From: Ga0077527 sp964533495
GTDB lineage: Bacteria; Pseudomonadota; Gammaproteobacteria; Burkholderiales; SG8-41
Direction: 5' to 3'
NCBI GenBank assembly: GCA_964533495.1
Contig: CAZHJU010000064.1
Coordinates: 1-6,266 of the forward strand
DNA: 6,266 nt
Shown here piece after piece: positions 1 through 5,172 of the stretch. Each line of letters opens with the position of its first letter. Position 1 is the stretch's first letter. The notes below the pieces were generated by a model. The model made no database searches and was not told the DNA's origin. It saw only the letters and a program-made list of their open reading frames with translations. Made by a program: the position numbers and the translations under genes.

Positions 1-2
1 CG

Positions 3-446
3 CGCGCGCCCAAGGGCGGCGACACCGACCAGATCAAGGCCGTCGCCGCCGGCGAATGCGACGTGGCCATCGCCAACAGCTACTACTACGCGCGCCTGAT
101 GAAGTCCGACAAGCCCGAGGACAAGAAAGTCATCGCCGCCACCGGACTGATCTGGCCCAACCAGAAAAGCTTCGGCACGCACATGAACGTGTCCGGCGCC
201 GGCGTCATCAAGACCGCCCCGAACAAGGCCGCCGCGATCCGGTTCCTCGAGTACCTGAGCAGCGACAGCGCGCAGACCTACTTCGCCAGCGGCAACAACG
301 AATGGCCGACGGTCAAGAGCGCGCCGCTGAACAACGCGGCGCTGGCCTCGCTGGGCAACTTCAAGGCCGACACGCTGAACATCAGCGTGCTGGGCAAGAA
401 CCAGCCCACCGCGCAGAAGATCTTCGACCGCGTCGGCTACAAGTAA
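3..446 (+). CDS. fbpA: Ferric-iron ABC transporter, periplasmic Fe(3+)-binding protein (C-terminal part, 5' end outside window)
   Basis: The last 147 residues of a class of periplasmic binding proteins that capture Fe(3+) and deliver it to an inner-membrane permease (FbpA/FutA/SfuA type, usually about 340 residues), so a bit over half the protein, with the signal peptide, lies upstream of the window. The visible part opens with KGGDTDQIKAVAAGECDVAI followed by NSYYYARL. A tandem tyrosine at this place supplies iron-coordinating phenolates in the family; here there are three tyrosines in a row. Further family marks are GLIWPNQKSFGTHMNVSG, the segment AIRFLEYLSSDSAQTYFA typical of the closing C-terminal lobe, and the ending AQKIFDRVGYK. 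The reading frame is open from the window edge to TAA. Only 9 bp separate it from the stop of the permease gene on the other strand. Its promoter is not visible, so Fur control of this gene cannot be judged here. The gene name is by family; FutA-like is equally apt. Confidence 0.9.
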   Translation, partial: RAPKGGDTDQIKAVAAGECDVAIANSYYYARLMKSDKPEDKKVIAATGLIWPNQKSFGTHMNVSGAGVIKTAPNKAAAIRFLEYLSSDSAQTYFASGNNEWPTVKSAPLNNAALASLGNFKADTLNISVLGKNQPTAQKIFDRVGYK

Positions 447-455
447 CCGGTCGCC

Positions 456-2129
456 TCAGTCCGCACGATGCCCAGGCCCCGGCCTGAGCATCATGCGCGA
501 CAGCAGGATCAACGGCAGCAGCCCCACCAGCACGATGGTGAGCGCTGCCGTTGACGCTTCGGCCAGGCGTTCGTCGGCGGCAAGGTTGTAGGCCTGCACC
601 GCCAGCGTGTCGAAATTGAACGGCCGCATCACGAAAGTGGCCGGCAGCTCCTTCATCACATCGACAAACACCAGCAGTCCCGCCGTCAGCGCGCTGCGCC
701 ACAGCAGCGGCGCATGCACCCGGGCCAGCGTGGCTCCCGGCCCCAGCCCCAGCGAGCGCGCCGCGTCGCTCATCGACGGCGTGATCTTGGCAAGCCCCGC
801 GTCGACCGTCTGCAGGGCCACCGCGAAAAAGCGCGCGAGATAGGCATAGACCAGCGCGGCAATGCCGCCGGTGAGGATCAGGCCGGGATTGGAGCCGGTC
901 AACGACTGCACCCAGCCGGCCAGGGCATGATCGAGCCGCGTCACCGGGATCAACACGCCGACGGCAATGACCGTGCCCGGCACCGCATAACCCAGCCCGG
1001 CGATGCGGTTGGCGGCGCGCACCAAGCGCGTCGGCGACATCCGCCCGGCGTAACCGACCACCAAGGCCAGCACCACCGCGAGCACCGCGGTCACCGCGGC
1101 CAGCGTCACGGTATTGCCGGTCAGCGCCAGGTAGCGCTCGCCGAACTGCGCATCCCCCGAGGTGAAGGCCATGTGCGCCATCACGCCCGCCGGCAGCAGG
1201 AATCCGAGCACCAGCGGCAGCCCGCAGAACAGCATCGCGGCGGCGGCCTTCAGGCCGCGCAGATGGTAGACGTTGCGCAGGCACTTTCGATGCGACGTCG
1301 AGTGGAAGGCTGCGCGGCCGCGGGTGATGCGCTCGGTGAGCAGCAGCAAAAACACGAAGCCCAGCAGCATGGCCGCGAGCTGCGCCGCGGCGGCGTGATC
1401 GCCAAGCGAAAACCAGGCGTGGAAGATGCCGGTGGTGAAAGTATGCACGCCGAAATAGGCCACCGTGCCGTAATCGGCCAGCGCCTCCATCAGCGCCAGC
1501 GCGGTTCCGGCCACGATGCCGGGGCGCGCCAGCGGCAGCGCGACACGGCGGAACGTGCTCCAGGGCCCGCAGCCCGACACCCGCGCCACCTCGAGCATGC
1601 TGTCGGACTGCTCGAGAAAGGCCGCGCGCGTCAGCAGGTAGACATACGGATAGAGCACCAGCGCCAGCATCACAATGGCGCCCCCGAGCGAACGCACGTC
1701 CGGGAACCAGTACTCGCGCACGCTCCAGCCGGTCAGCTCGCGCAGCAGCGACTGCACCGGTCCGGCCACCTGCAGCAGGTCGGTATAGGCATAGGCCATG
1801 ACGTAGGCCGGCACCGCCAACGGCAGCAGCAGCGCCCACTCGAACACGCGGCGCCCCGGGAAACTGCACATGGTGGTGATCCAGGCGGTGGCGACGCCGC
1901 CGGTGATGACGCCGAAGGCGACTCCCAGCATCAGCAGCAGGGAATTCCTGACGTAATCGGCCAGAACCGTTTCGACCAGATGGTTCCAGACGTCGATCGA
2001 CGGCGCCAGCAGATTGAACAGGACCACGACGACCGGCAGCGCCAGCACCGCAGCCAGCGAGACGGCGATGACCGTCAGCAACCGGGGCAGTCGGGCGCGC
2101 ACGGCGAAACCGCCGCGGACGGGTTGCAT
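456..2129 (-). CDS. fbpB: Ferric-iron ABC transporter, fused two-domain inner-membrane permease
   Basis: Inner-membrane permease of an Fe(3+) ABC transporter (FbpB/SfuB type), with two BPD_transp_1 domains in one chain and about 12 hydrophobic segments. Counting from the ATG chosen here it has 557 residues, usual for the family. Two EAA-type cytoplasmic loops that dock on the ATPase are visible: EVARVSGCGPWSTFRRVALP (about residues 180-199) and DAARSLGLGPGATLARVHAP (about 455-474). After the second loop comes MKELPATFVMRPFNFDTLAV, typical of iron and thiamine permeases. The start is uncertain: the frame is open back to a TTG at 2183 (18 residues more) with a GTG at 2147, and none has a good Shine-Dalgarno. 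I prefer the ATG at 2129 because it sits just before the first basic-then-hydrophobic segment. The gene is tail to tail with the binding protein and divergent from the ATPase, unlike the usual collinear ABC order. Function is confident; substrate (Fe(3+)) is inferred from the neighbours and the Fur box. Confidence 0.92.
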   Translation of the reverse strand: MQPVRGGFAVRARLPRLLTVIAVSLAAVLALPVVVVLFNLLAPSIDVWNHLVETVLADYVRNSLLLMLGVAFGVITGGVATAWITTMCSFPGRRVFEWALLLPLAVPAYVMAYAYTDLLQVAGPVQSLLRELTGWSVREYWFPDVRSLGGAIVMLALVLYPYVYLLTRAAFLEQSDSMLEVARVSGCGPWSTFRRVALPLARPGIVAGTALALMEALADYGTVAYFGVHTFTTGIFHAWFSLGDHAAAAQLAAMLLGFVFLLLLTERITRGRAAFHSTSHRKCLRNVYHLRGLKAAAAMLFCGLPLVLGFLLPAGVMAHMAFTSGDAQFGERYLALTGNTVTLAAVTAVLAVVLALVVGYAGRMSPTRLVRAANRIAGLGYAVPGTVIAVGVLIPVTRLDHALAGWVQSLTGSNPGLILTGGIAALVYAYLARFFAVALQTVDAGLAKITPSMSDAARSLGLGPGATLARVHAPLLWRSALTAGLLVFVDVMKELPATFVMRPFNFDTLAVQAYNLAADERLAEASTAALTIVLVGLLPLILLSRMMLRPGPGHRAD

Positions 2130-2188
2130 CGTGCTGGTCGTGGTCACCGGGCGGGCGGCACCGGATGCCGGCGCCAGGGTCAATGTGG

Positions 2189-2194
2189 ATTGTA
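2189..2194 (-). promoter_or_regulatory. Possible -10 element of the permease gene
   Basis: On the - strand the bases 2194 to 2189 read TACAAT, one mismatch from TATAAT. No convincing -35 hexamer lies 16-18 bp upstream (the best is ATTTCC). If used, transcription would begin near 2182, essentially at the alternative TTG start and about 53 nt before the preferred ATG. Weak call, based on one hexamer. Confidence 0.3.
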
Positions 2195-2220
2195 AGTGGT
2201 GGAAATAATTGGGAAATCAT

Positions 2221-2239
2221 TTTAACAAGAATCATTATC
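2221..2239. promoter_or_regulatory. Fur box between divergent permease and ATPase genes
   Basis: Read on the - strand the 19-mer begins GATAATGAT, identical to the first nine bases of the classical Fur consensus GATAATGATAATCATTATC, and matches it at 13 of 19 positions overall; the second half is degenerate. A further AATCATT half site at 2215-2221 repeats the one at 2230-2236 with a 15 bp offset, so the binding region may extend to about 2215-2239. It covers the expected -35 region of the ATPase promoter and lies upstream of the permease, so iron-loaded Fur could repress both transcripts. Fur control of Fbp-type transporters is well established; binding here is inference. Confidence 0.8.
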
Positions 2240-2259
2240 AACGGCAAAAACGCTATAAT
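2231..2259 (+). promoter_or_regulatory. Sigma-70 type promoter of the ATPase gene
   Basis: A perfect TATAAT occurs at 2254-2259. At 17 bp spacing the -35 hexamer is ATCATT (2231-2236), a poor match, and it lies within the Fur box. The -10 ends 6 bp before the ATG at 2266, which puts the expected transcription start at about the A of the start codon. Confidence 0.65.
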
Positions 2260-2265
2260 TTCCGC

Positions 2266-3336
2266 ATGCCCGCGCGCCTCGATTTCACCGACGTCAGCCA
2301 TGCCTACGAACGCACGCCCGTACTGCAAGGCGTCAGTTTTCATGTGGAGCCGGGAATGATCGCCTGCCTGCTCGGCGCCAGCGGTTGCGGCAAGACCACC
2401 GTGCTGCGCTGCATTGCCGGCTTCGAGCCGGTGCTCGGCGGCACGGTCGCCCTTGACCGGACGGTGATGAGCGCGCAGGGCTTCACCGTGCCGCCGGAAA
2501 AGCGCCGCATCGGCGTGGTATTCCAGGACTACGCGCTGTTCCCCCATCTCACGGTCGCCGGCAACATCGCCTTCGGCCTGCGCGGCACGCCCGCGGCGGA
2601 ACGCGGAGCCCGCGTCGCCGAACTGCTGGACATCGTCGGCCTCGCCGACCTCGGCGCGAAATACCCGCAGGAACTCTCGGGCGGGCAGCAGCAGCGCGTG
2701 GCGCTGGCCCGCGCGCTGGCGCCGCGGCCGCAGCTGCTGCTGCTCGACGAGCCCTTTTCCAACCTCGACGTCGAGATGCGCGAGCGCCTGAGCCTGGAAG
2801 TGCGCGACATCCTGAAACGCGAACACATCACCGCCGTGCTGGTCACCCATGACCAGCATGAAGCCTTCAACATCGCCGACATGGTCGGCATCATGAAGGA
2901 CGGCCGCATCGAACAGTGGGACACGCCGTACCGGCTCTACCACGAACCGCTGACCCGCTACGCCGCCGAGTTCGTCGGCCAGGGCCAGTTCCTGCCGGGC
3001 ACGCTGCTCGGCGATGGCCGCATCCGGCTCGAACTGGGCGAATTCCGTCCGGATTCGACGCCGCCCTGGCCCGCCGGCGCGGCGGTCGACGTGCTGCTGC
3101 GCCCCGACGACGTGCTGCACGATGACGCCAGCCCGCTGCAGGCGACCGTGCTGCACCGTGCCTTCCGCGGCGCCGAATTCCTCTACACGCTGCGGCTGCC
3201 CGGCGGCGGCGAAGTCTATTCGCTGGTGCCCAGCCACCACAACCACGCCATCGGCGAAAAAGTCGGCATCCGCCTGGAACTCGACCACTTGGTCGCCTTT
3301 CCGCGCGACCCGGCAACGGCGCGCACTGCCGCCTAG
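2266..3336 (+). CDS. fbpC: Ferric-iron ABC transporter, ATP-binding protein
   Basis: Cytoplasmic ATPase that powers Fe(3+) import through the neighbouring permease; 356 residues, normal for FbpC/PotA-like importer ATPases. All catalytic elements are visible: Walker A GASGCGKTT (37-45), Q-loop VVFQDYALFP (Q87), signature LSGGQQQR (137-144), Walker B QLLLLDEP with catalytic E162, D-loop SNLD, and switch histidine in VLVTHDQHEA (H195). Residues from about 235 onward form the TOBE-type C-terminal domain, with LRPDDVLHDDASPLQATVLH and a final HLVAFP segment. I chose the ATG at 2266 because the conserved N-terminus (LDFTDVSHAY) follows directly. The frame also opens at a TTG at 2209, but the extra peptide would be encoded by the Fur box and promoter. 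No Shine-Dalgarno precedes the ATG and the -10 hexamer is 6 bp away, suggesting a leaderless mRNA. Its stop codon interlocks with that of the convergent transglycosylase. Sequence alone cannot separate Fe(3+) from related substrates; the context decides it. Confidence 0.95.
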   Translation: MPARLDFTDVSHAYERTPVLQGVSFHVEPGMIACLLGASGCGKTTVLRCIAGFEPVLGGTVALDRTVMSAQGFTVPPEKRRIGVVFQDYALFPHLTVAGNIAFGLRGTPAAERGARVAELLDIVGLADLGAKYPQELSGGQQQRVALARALAPRPQLLLLDEPFSNLDVEMRERLSLEVRDILKREHITAVLVTHDQHEAFNIADMVGIMKDGRIEQWDTPYRLYHEPLTRYAAEFVGQGQFLPGTLLGDGRIRLELGEFRPDSTPPWPAGAAVDVLLRPDDVLHDDASPLQATVLHRAFRGAEFLYTLRLPGGGEVYSLVPSHHNHAIGEKVGIRLELDHLVAFPRDPATARTAA

Positions 3337-4325
3337 GGCGCCGCCCTGTCCCGCAGCTGGCGCAGCGTCGCCGCCAGTTCCTGCACCGCCATCGCGTAAT
3401 TGATGCTGCGGTTGTAGCGGGTAATCACGTAAAAATTGTTCAGCGCAAGGAAATGGCGCGGCCCGGCGTCCGTCTCGACCGCGATCAGCGCCGCCGGCGT
3501 CTCGTCCGGCACAGGCGCCAGCGGCCGCACGCCGCGTTTGCGGAACTCGCCCACCGCGAGATGCGGCGCGATGCCGGCAGCCAGCAGCGGATCGGGCGCG
3601 GTGCCGCCAACGTCCGCCGGGATCACCACGGGCTCGCCCAGGCGCCAGCCGAACTCGCGGTAGTAGTTGGCGACGCTGCCGATGGCGTCGGCGACACCGC
3701 GCAGGTCGCGCCGGCCATCGCCGTCAAAGTCGACTGCATGCTTGCGGTAGCTGCTCGGCAGGAACTGCGGCACGCCAATGGCCCCGGCAAAGGAGCCGCG
3801 CACGCTGTCCGGCGGCCAGCCGTTCTCGCGCGCGAGCAGCAGGAACTGCTCGAGCTCGCCGCGGAAAAATGCGGCGCGGCGGGGATAACCGAAAGCCAGC
3901 GTGGCCAGCGCATCGAGCACGTTGACGCGCCCGGTGTTGCGTCCGTACAGGGTCTCGATGCCGATGGTGGCGACGATGATCTCGGGCGCCACCCGGTATT
4001 CCGCCGCGGCGCGCTCCAGCAGCGCGGCATGCTCGGCCCAGAAACGCAGCCCGCCCTCGAAGCGCGCGTCGTTGATGTGCCGCGGCCGGAATTCGCGCCA
4101 GGGCAGCGCGGTTGCCGGCGTATCCATCGCGCGGACAATCGAGGACAGGAATTTCGTTTCCCGCAGCATGCGCTCCAGCGCAGCGCGCTGGAAACCGTGG
4201 CGCTCGGCCATTTCCTGCACGAACGCCTGCGCATCGGCATTCAGTTCGGCGGCATGGGTTGCGGGAAAAAACGCCAGCATCAACAGGACGCCGGCACCGC
4301 GGATCAGACAAACGAGGCTGCGCAT
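3333..4325 (-). CDS. mltB: Lytic murein transglycosylase, MltB/GH103 family, with signal peptide
   Basis: Periplasmic enzyme that cleaves the MurNAc-GlcNAc bond of peptidoglycan without water, leaving 1,6-anhydro-MurNAc ends; it takes part in wall turnover and remodelling. The product is 330 residues from the ATG at 4325. The first 25 residues look like a Sec signal peptide (MRSLVCLIRG, then a hydrophobic core, then FFPATHA before AELNAD). The catalytic glutamate is E124 in ATIGIETLYGRNTG, followed by VNVLDALATLAFGYPRRAAF, GSFAGAIGVPQFLPSSY and the DFDGDGRRD loop, the EF-hand-like calcium site of the family. A C-terminal LALNNFYVITRYNRS motif completes the domain. The frame continues upstream to a GTG at 4406, but the signal peptide fixes 4325. 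Unlike E. coli MltB there is no lipobox cysteine at the cleavage site, so it is predicted soluble. No clear Shine-Dalgarno is seen. It lies 111 bp downstream of the HTH gene on the same strand and may be cotranscribed with it. Confidence 0.93.
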   Translation of the reverse strand: MRSLVCLIRGAGVLLMLAFFPATHAAELNADAQAFVQEMAERHGFQRAALERMLRETKFLSSIVRAMDTPATALPWREFRPRHINDARFEGGLRFWAEHAALLERAAAEYRVAPEIIVATIGIETLYGRNTGRVNVLDALATLAFGYPRRAAFFRGELEQFLLLARENGWPPDSVRGSFAGAIGVPQFLPSSYRKHAVDFDGDGRRDLRGVADAIGSVANYYREFGWRLGEPVVIPADVGGTAPDPLLAAGIAPHLAVGEFRKRGVRPLAPVPDETPAALIAVETDAGPRHFLALNNFYVITRYNRSINYAMAVQELAATLRQLRDRAAP

Positions 4326-4436
4326 GGCAAAGGCTTGCGCGCGAAATGGCGCGGAAATCCGGGTGGCAAAACCCGAGATTACCAATACGGGACGGCCTGG
4401 CGCCACCGTCGCGGTCGCGCCGGCGGCAAACGACGA
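4326..4436. other. Spacer between HTH gene and transglycosylase gene, with a weak hairpin
   Basis: These 111 bp hold no convincing gene. An inverted repeat CGGGT-GGCAAA-ACCCG at 4360-4375 could form a 5 bp stem with a 6 nt loop, but no run of T follows on either strand, so it is not called a terminator. I see no good promoter here for the transglycosylase. Confidence 0.4.
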
Positions 4437-4916
4437 TCAGGAAGAGGCGGATTGCGCGGACTTGGGCTTGTCCGCCGGTGTTTCCTGCAGGGGCTGCAGC
4501 GGCGGCAGTCCAGGATAAGGATCGACCACGGTGCCCTTGCCGACGGTGTGCATTGCCAGCAGCGTGCGGCCGATGGCCAGCCACTGGTCGCGTGCCGCGG
4601 ACGACATCGATTCATAGATATTGATCAGGCCGACGACGTCGCCTTCGCCGAGGTCGATCTGCGCCGGCGCGGTGTCGCCCACCGCCAGCCAGCGCGCGCG
4701 CACCTGCAGCACGTCGGCGACCTTGTAGAGATTCTCGTGGGTCATGTTCTTGGTGTCGCCGTTGATCCAGCGATGCACCGTCTGGCGCGGCAGGTCGATG
4801 CGGCGGCCGAGTTCGGCCACGGATTTCATGCCGCAGGCCGCCATGGCCGTGCGGATGCGGCTGGCGATGGAGTTGTTCGGATCAACCGGTTCCGCCTTGA
4901 TGCGCCCTCTGCCCAT
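4437..4916 (-). CDS. Cro/CI-type helix-turn-helix DNA-binding protein, no effector domain
   Basis: A 159-residue protein with one XRE/Cro-CI type helix-turn-helix domain at about residues 16-80: IASRIRTAMAACGMKS, then AELGRRIDLPRQTVHRWINGD as turn and recognition helix, then the closing NLYKVADVLQVRARWLAVGD, a pattern common in CI-like repressors. Residues 81-125 (about GEGDVVGLINIYESMSSAAR to LLAMHT) look helical and could serve dimerisation. The tail (PYPGLPPLQPLQETPADKPK) is proline-rich and probably disordered. There is no S24 peptidase or ligand-binding domain. The ATG at 4916 is fixed by a strong Shine-Dalgarno, GGAGG ending 6 nt upstream; an upstream start at 4970 would add 18 residues across the symmetric elements of the leader. 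The gene is divergent from the D-tartrate dehydratase gene. Regulation of that gene, or of itself, is a guess from position. I do not recognise a named orthologue. Confidence 0.88.
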   Translation of the reverse strand: MGRGRIKAEPVDPNNSIASRIRTAMAACGMKSVAELGRRIDLPRQTVHRWINGDTKNMTHENLYKVADVLQVRARWLAVGDTAPAQIDLGEGDVVGLINIYESMSSAARDQWLAIGRTLLAMHTVGKGTVVDPYPGLPPLQPLQETPADKPKSAQSASS

Positions 4917-4919
4917 GTG

Positions 4920-4928
4920 CTTCCTCCC
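4920..4928 (-). promoter_or_regulatory. Strong Shine-Dalgarno of the HTH gene
   Basis: The - strand reads GGGAGGAAG here, with the GGAGG core (4927 to 4923) 6 nt from the ATG at 4916. It decides the start codon and stands out because the other genes of the window have weak or no Shine-Dalgarno. Confidence 0.85.
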
Positions 4929-4932
4929 GTAC

Positions 4933-4960
4933 AGGTGCAGGTCACTGCACGGTGACACCT
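4933..4960. repeat. Overlapping inverted repeats in the HTH gene leader, candidate operator
   Basis: Three perfect but overlapping symmetries fall in 28 bp: GTGCAG-GTCA-CTGCAC (4935-4950), GTCAC-TGCACG-GTGAC (4941-4956), and outer arms AGGTG (4933-4937) and CACCT (4956-4960). They lie 17-44 nt upstream of the HTH start codon, just outside its Shine-Dalgarno. The arrangement fits an operator for a dimeric HTH protein, possibly the HTH protein acting on its own gene; RNA-level folding in the leader is the alternative. Confidence 0.5.
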
Positions 4961-4970
4961 TAATGCGCAT

Positions 4971-4988
4971 GACTTACGACAGACTTAC
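4971..4988. repeat. Direct repeat GACTTAC with an 11 bp period
   Basis: GACTTAC occurs at 4971-4977 and again at 4982-4988, separated by GACA. An 11 bp period places both copies on about the same face of the helix, as in tandem regulator half sites. It lies about 55-72 nt upstream of the HTH start codon, where its promoter may lie. Confidence 0.45.
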
Positions 4989-5010
4989 ACCCGTACGAAA
5001 ATGAGGCCTT

Positions 5011-5060
5011 ATCACAATAAAACAAAAATATCAATAAAATCAAATATTTATATTCAATCC
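5011..5060. promoter_or_regulatory. AT-rich, G-free stretch in the divergent regulatory region
   Basis: Fifty consecutive + strand bases contain no G, and 5011-5056 has only 6 C in 46 bases, in sharp contrast to the GC-rich surroundings. It includes short A-tracts centred near 5020, 5026, 5037 and 5043 and possible -10-like hexamers TAAAAT (5035-5040) and TATATT (5049-5054). It probably helps promoter opening, acts as an UP-like or curved element, or binds a nucleoid protein. No single promoter can be fixed in it. Confidence 0.5.
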
Positions 5061-5088
5061 GCAGTGCCAGCCGCGCATCCGGCACTGC
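5061..5088. repeat. Perfect 8 bp inverted repeat, candidate operator upstream of D-tartrate dehydratase
   Basis: GCAGTGCC (5061-5068) and GGCACTGC (5081-5088) are exact reverse complements with a 12 bp spacer, so the arms are 20 bp apart centre to centre, about two helical turns, which suits a dimeric regulator. The right arm ends 4 bp before a possible -10 (TATACA, 5093-5098) that lacks a -35, so an activator site overlapping -35, or a repressor site, is plausible. It is not a typical terminator: no T run follows on either strand. Confidence 0.55.
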
Positions 5089-5092
5089 CCGT

Positions 5093-5098
5093 TATACA
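5093..5098 (+). promoter_or_regulatory. Possible -10 element of the D-tartrate dehydratase gene
   Basis: TATACA, within GTTATACACT, is two mismatches from TATAAT and lies 74 bp before the ATG. At 17 bp spacing the -35 position is GCCGCG, which is no match, so the promoter would need an activator if it is real. Confidence 0.35.
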
Positions 5099-5109
5099 CT
5101 CGCCCTGCC

Positions 5110-5124
5110 CTCCGCAGCGCGGAG
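5110..5124. repeat. Short hairpin in the D-tartrate dehydratase leader
   Basis: CTCCGC-AGC-GCGGAG is a perfect 6 bp stem with a 3 nt loop, 48 bp before the ATG. If transcribed from the upstream -10 it would sit near the mRNA 5' end and could protect the message or affect its translation. It may equally be chance in GC-rich DNA. Confidence 0.3.
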
Positions 5125-5172
5125 CGCGGCGCAACATCCGGAAAAACCATCCCAACCGAACGGAACACCAGC

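Noticed and set aside
455..490. Possible terminator between the binding-protein and permease genes
   Set aside because: CTCAG/CTGAG and AGGCC/GGCCT pairings exist near the ends, but stems are short, lie within permease coding sequence, and no T run follows.
714..2195. 493-codon open frame on the + strand, antisense to the permease
   Set aside because: Gln/Arg/His-rich low-complexity translation with no motif; the permease on the other strand has clear transmembrane and EAA-loop signals.
2209..2265. N-terminal extension of the ATPase from TTG 2209
   Set aside because: The extra 19 residues would be encoded by the Fur box and promoter, and family homology begins at the ATG at 2266.
382..3288. 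968-codon open frame on the - strand
   Set aside because: It overlaps three strongly supported genes in another frame; its translation is rich in Arg, Ala, Gly and His and shows no domain. It is a by-product of high GC content.
4437..4916. HTH protein as a sign of a prophage
   Set aside because: The domain resembles CI-like repressors, but no integrase, structural, lysis or attachment features are seen, and its codon use and GC content match the neighbours.
3453..4955. 500-codon open frame on the + strand
   Set aside because: It runs antisense across both the transglycosylase and the HTH gene and shows no recognisable domain.
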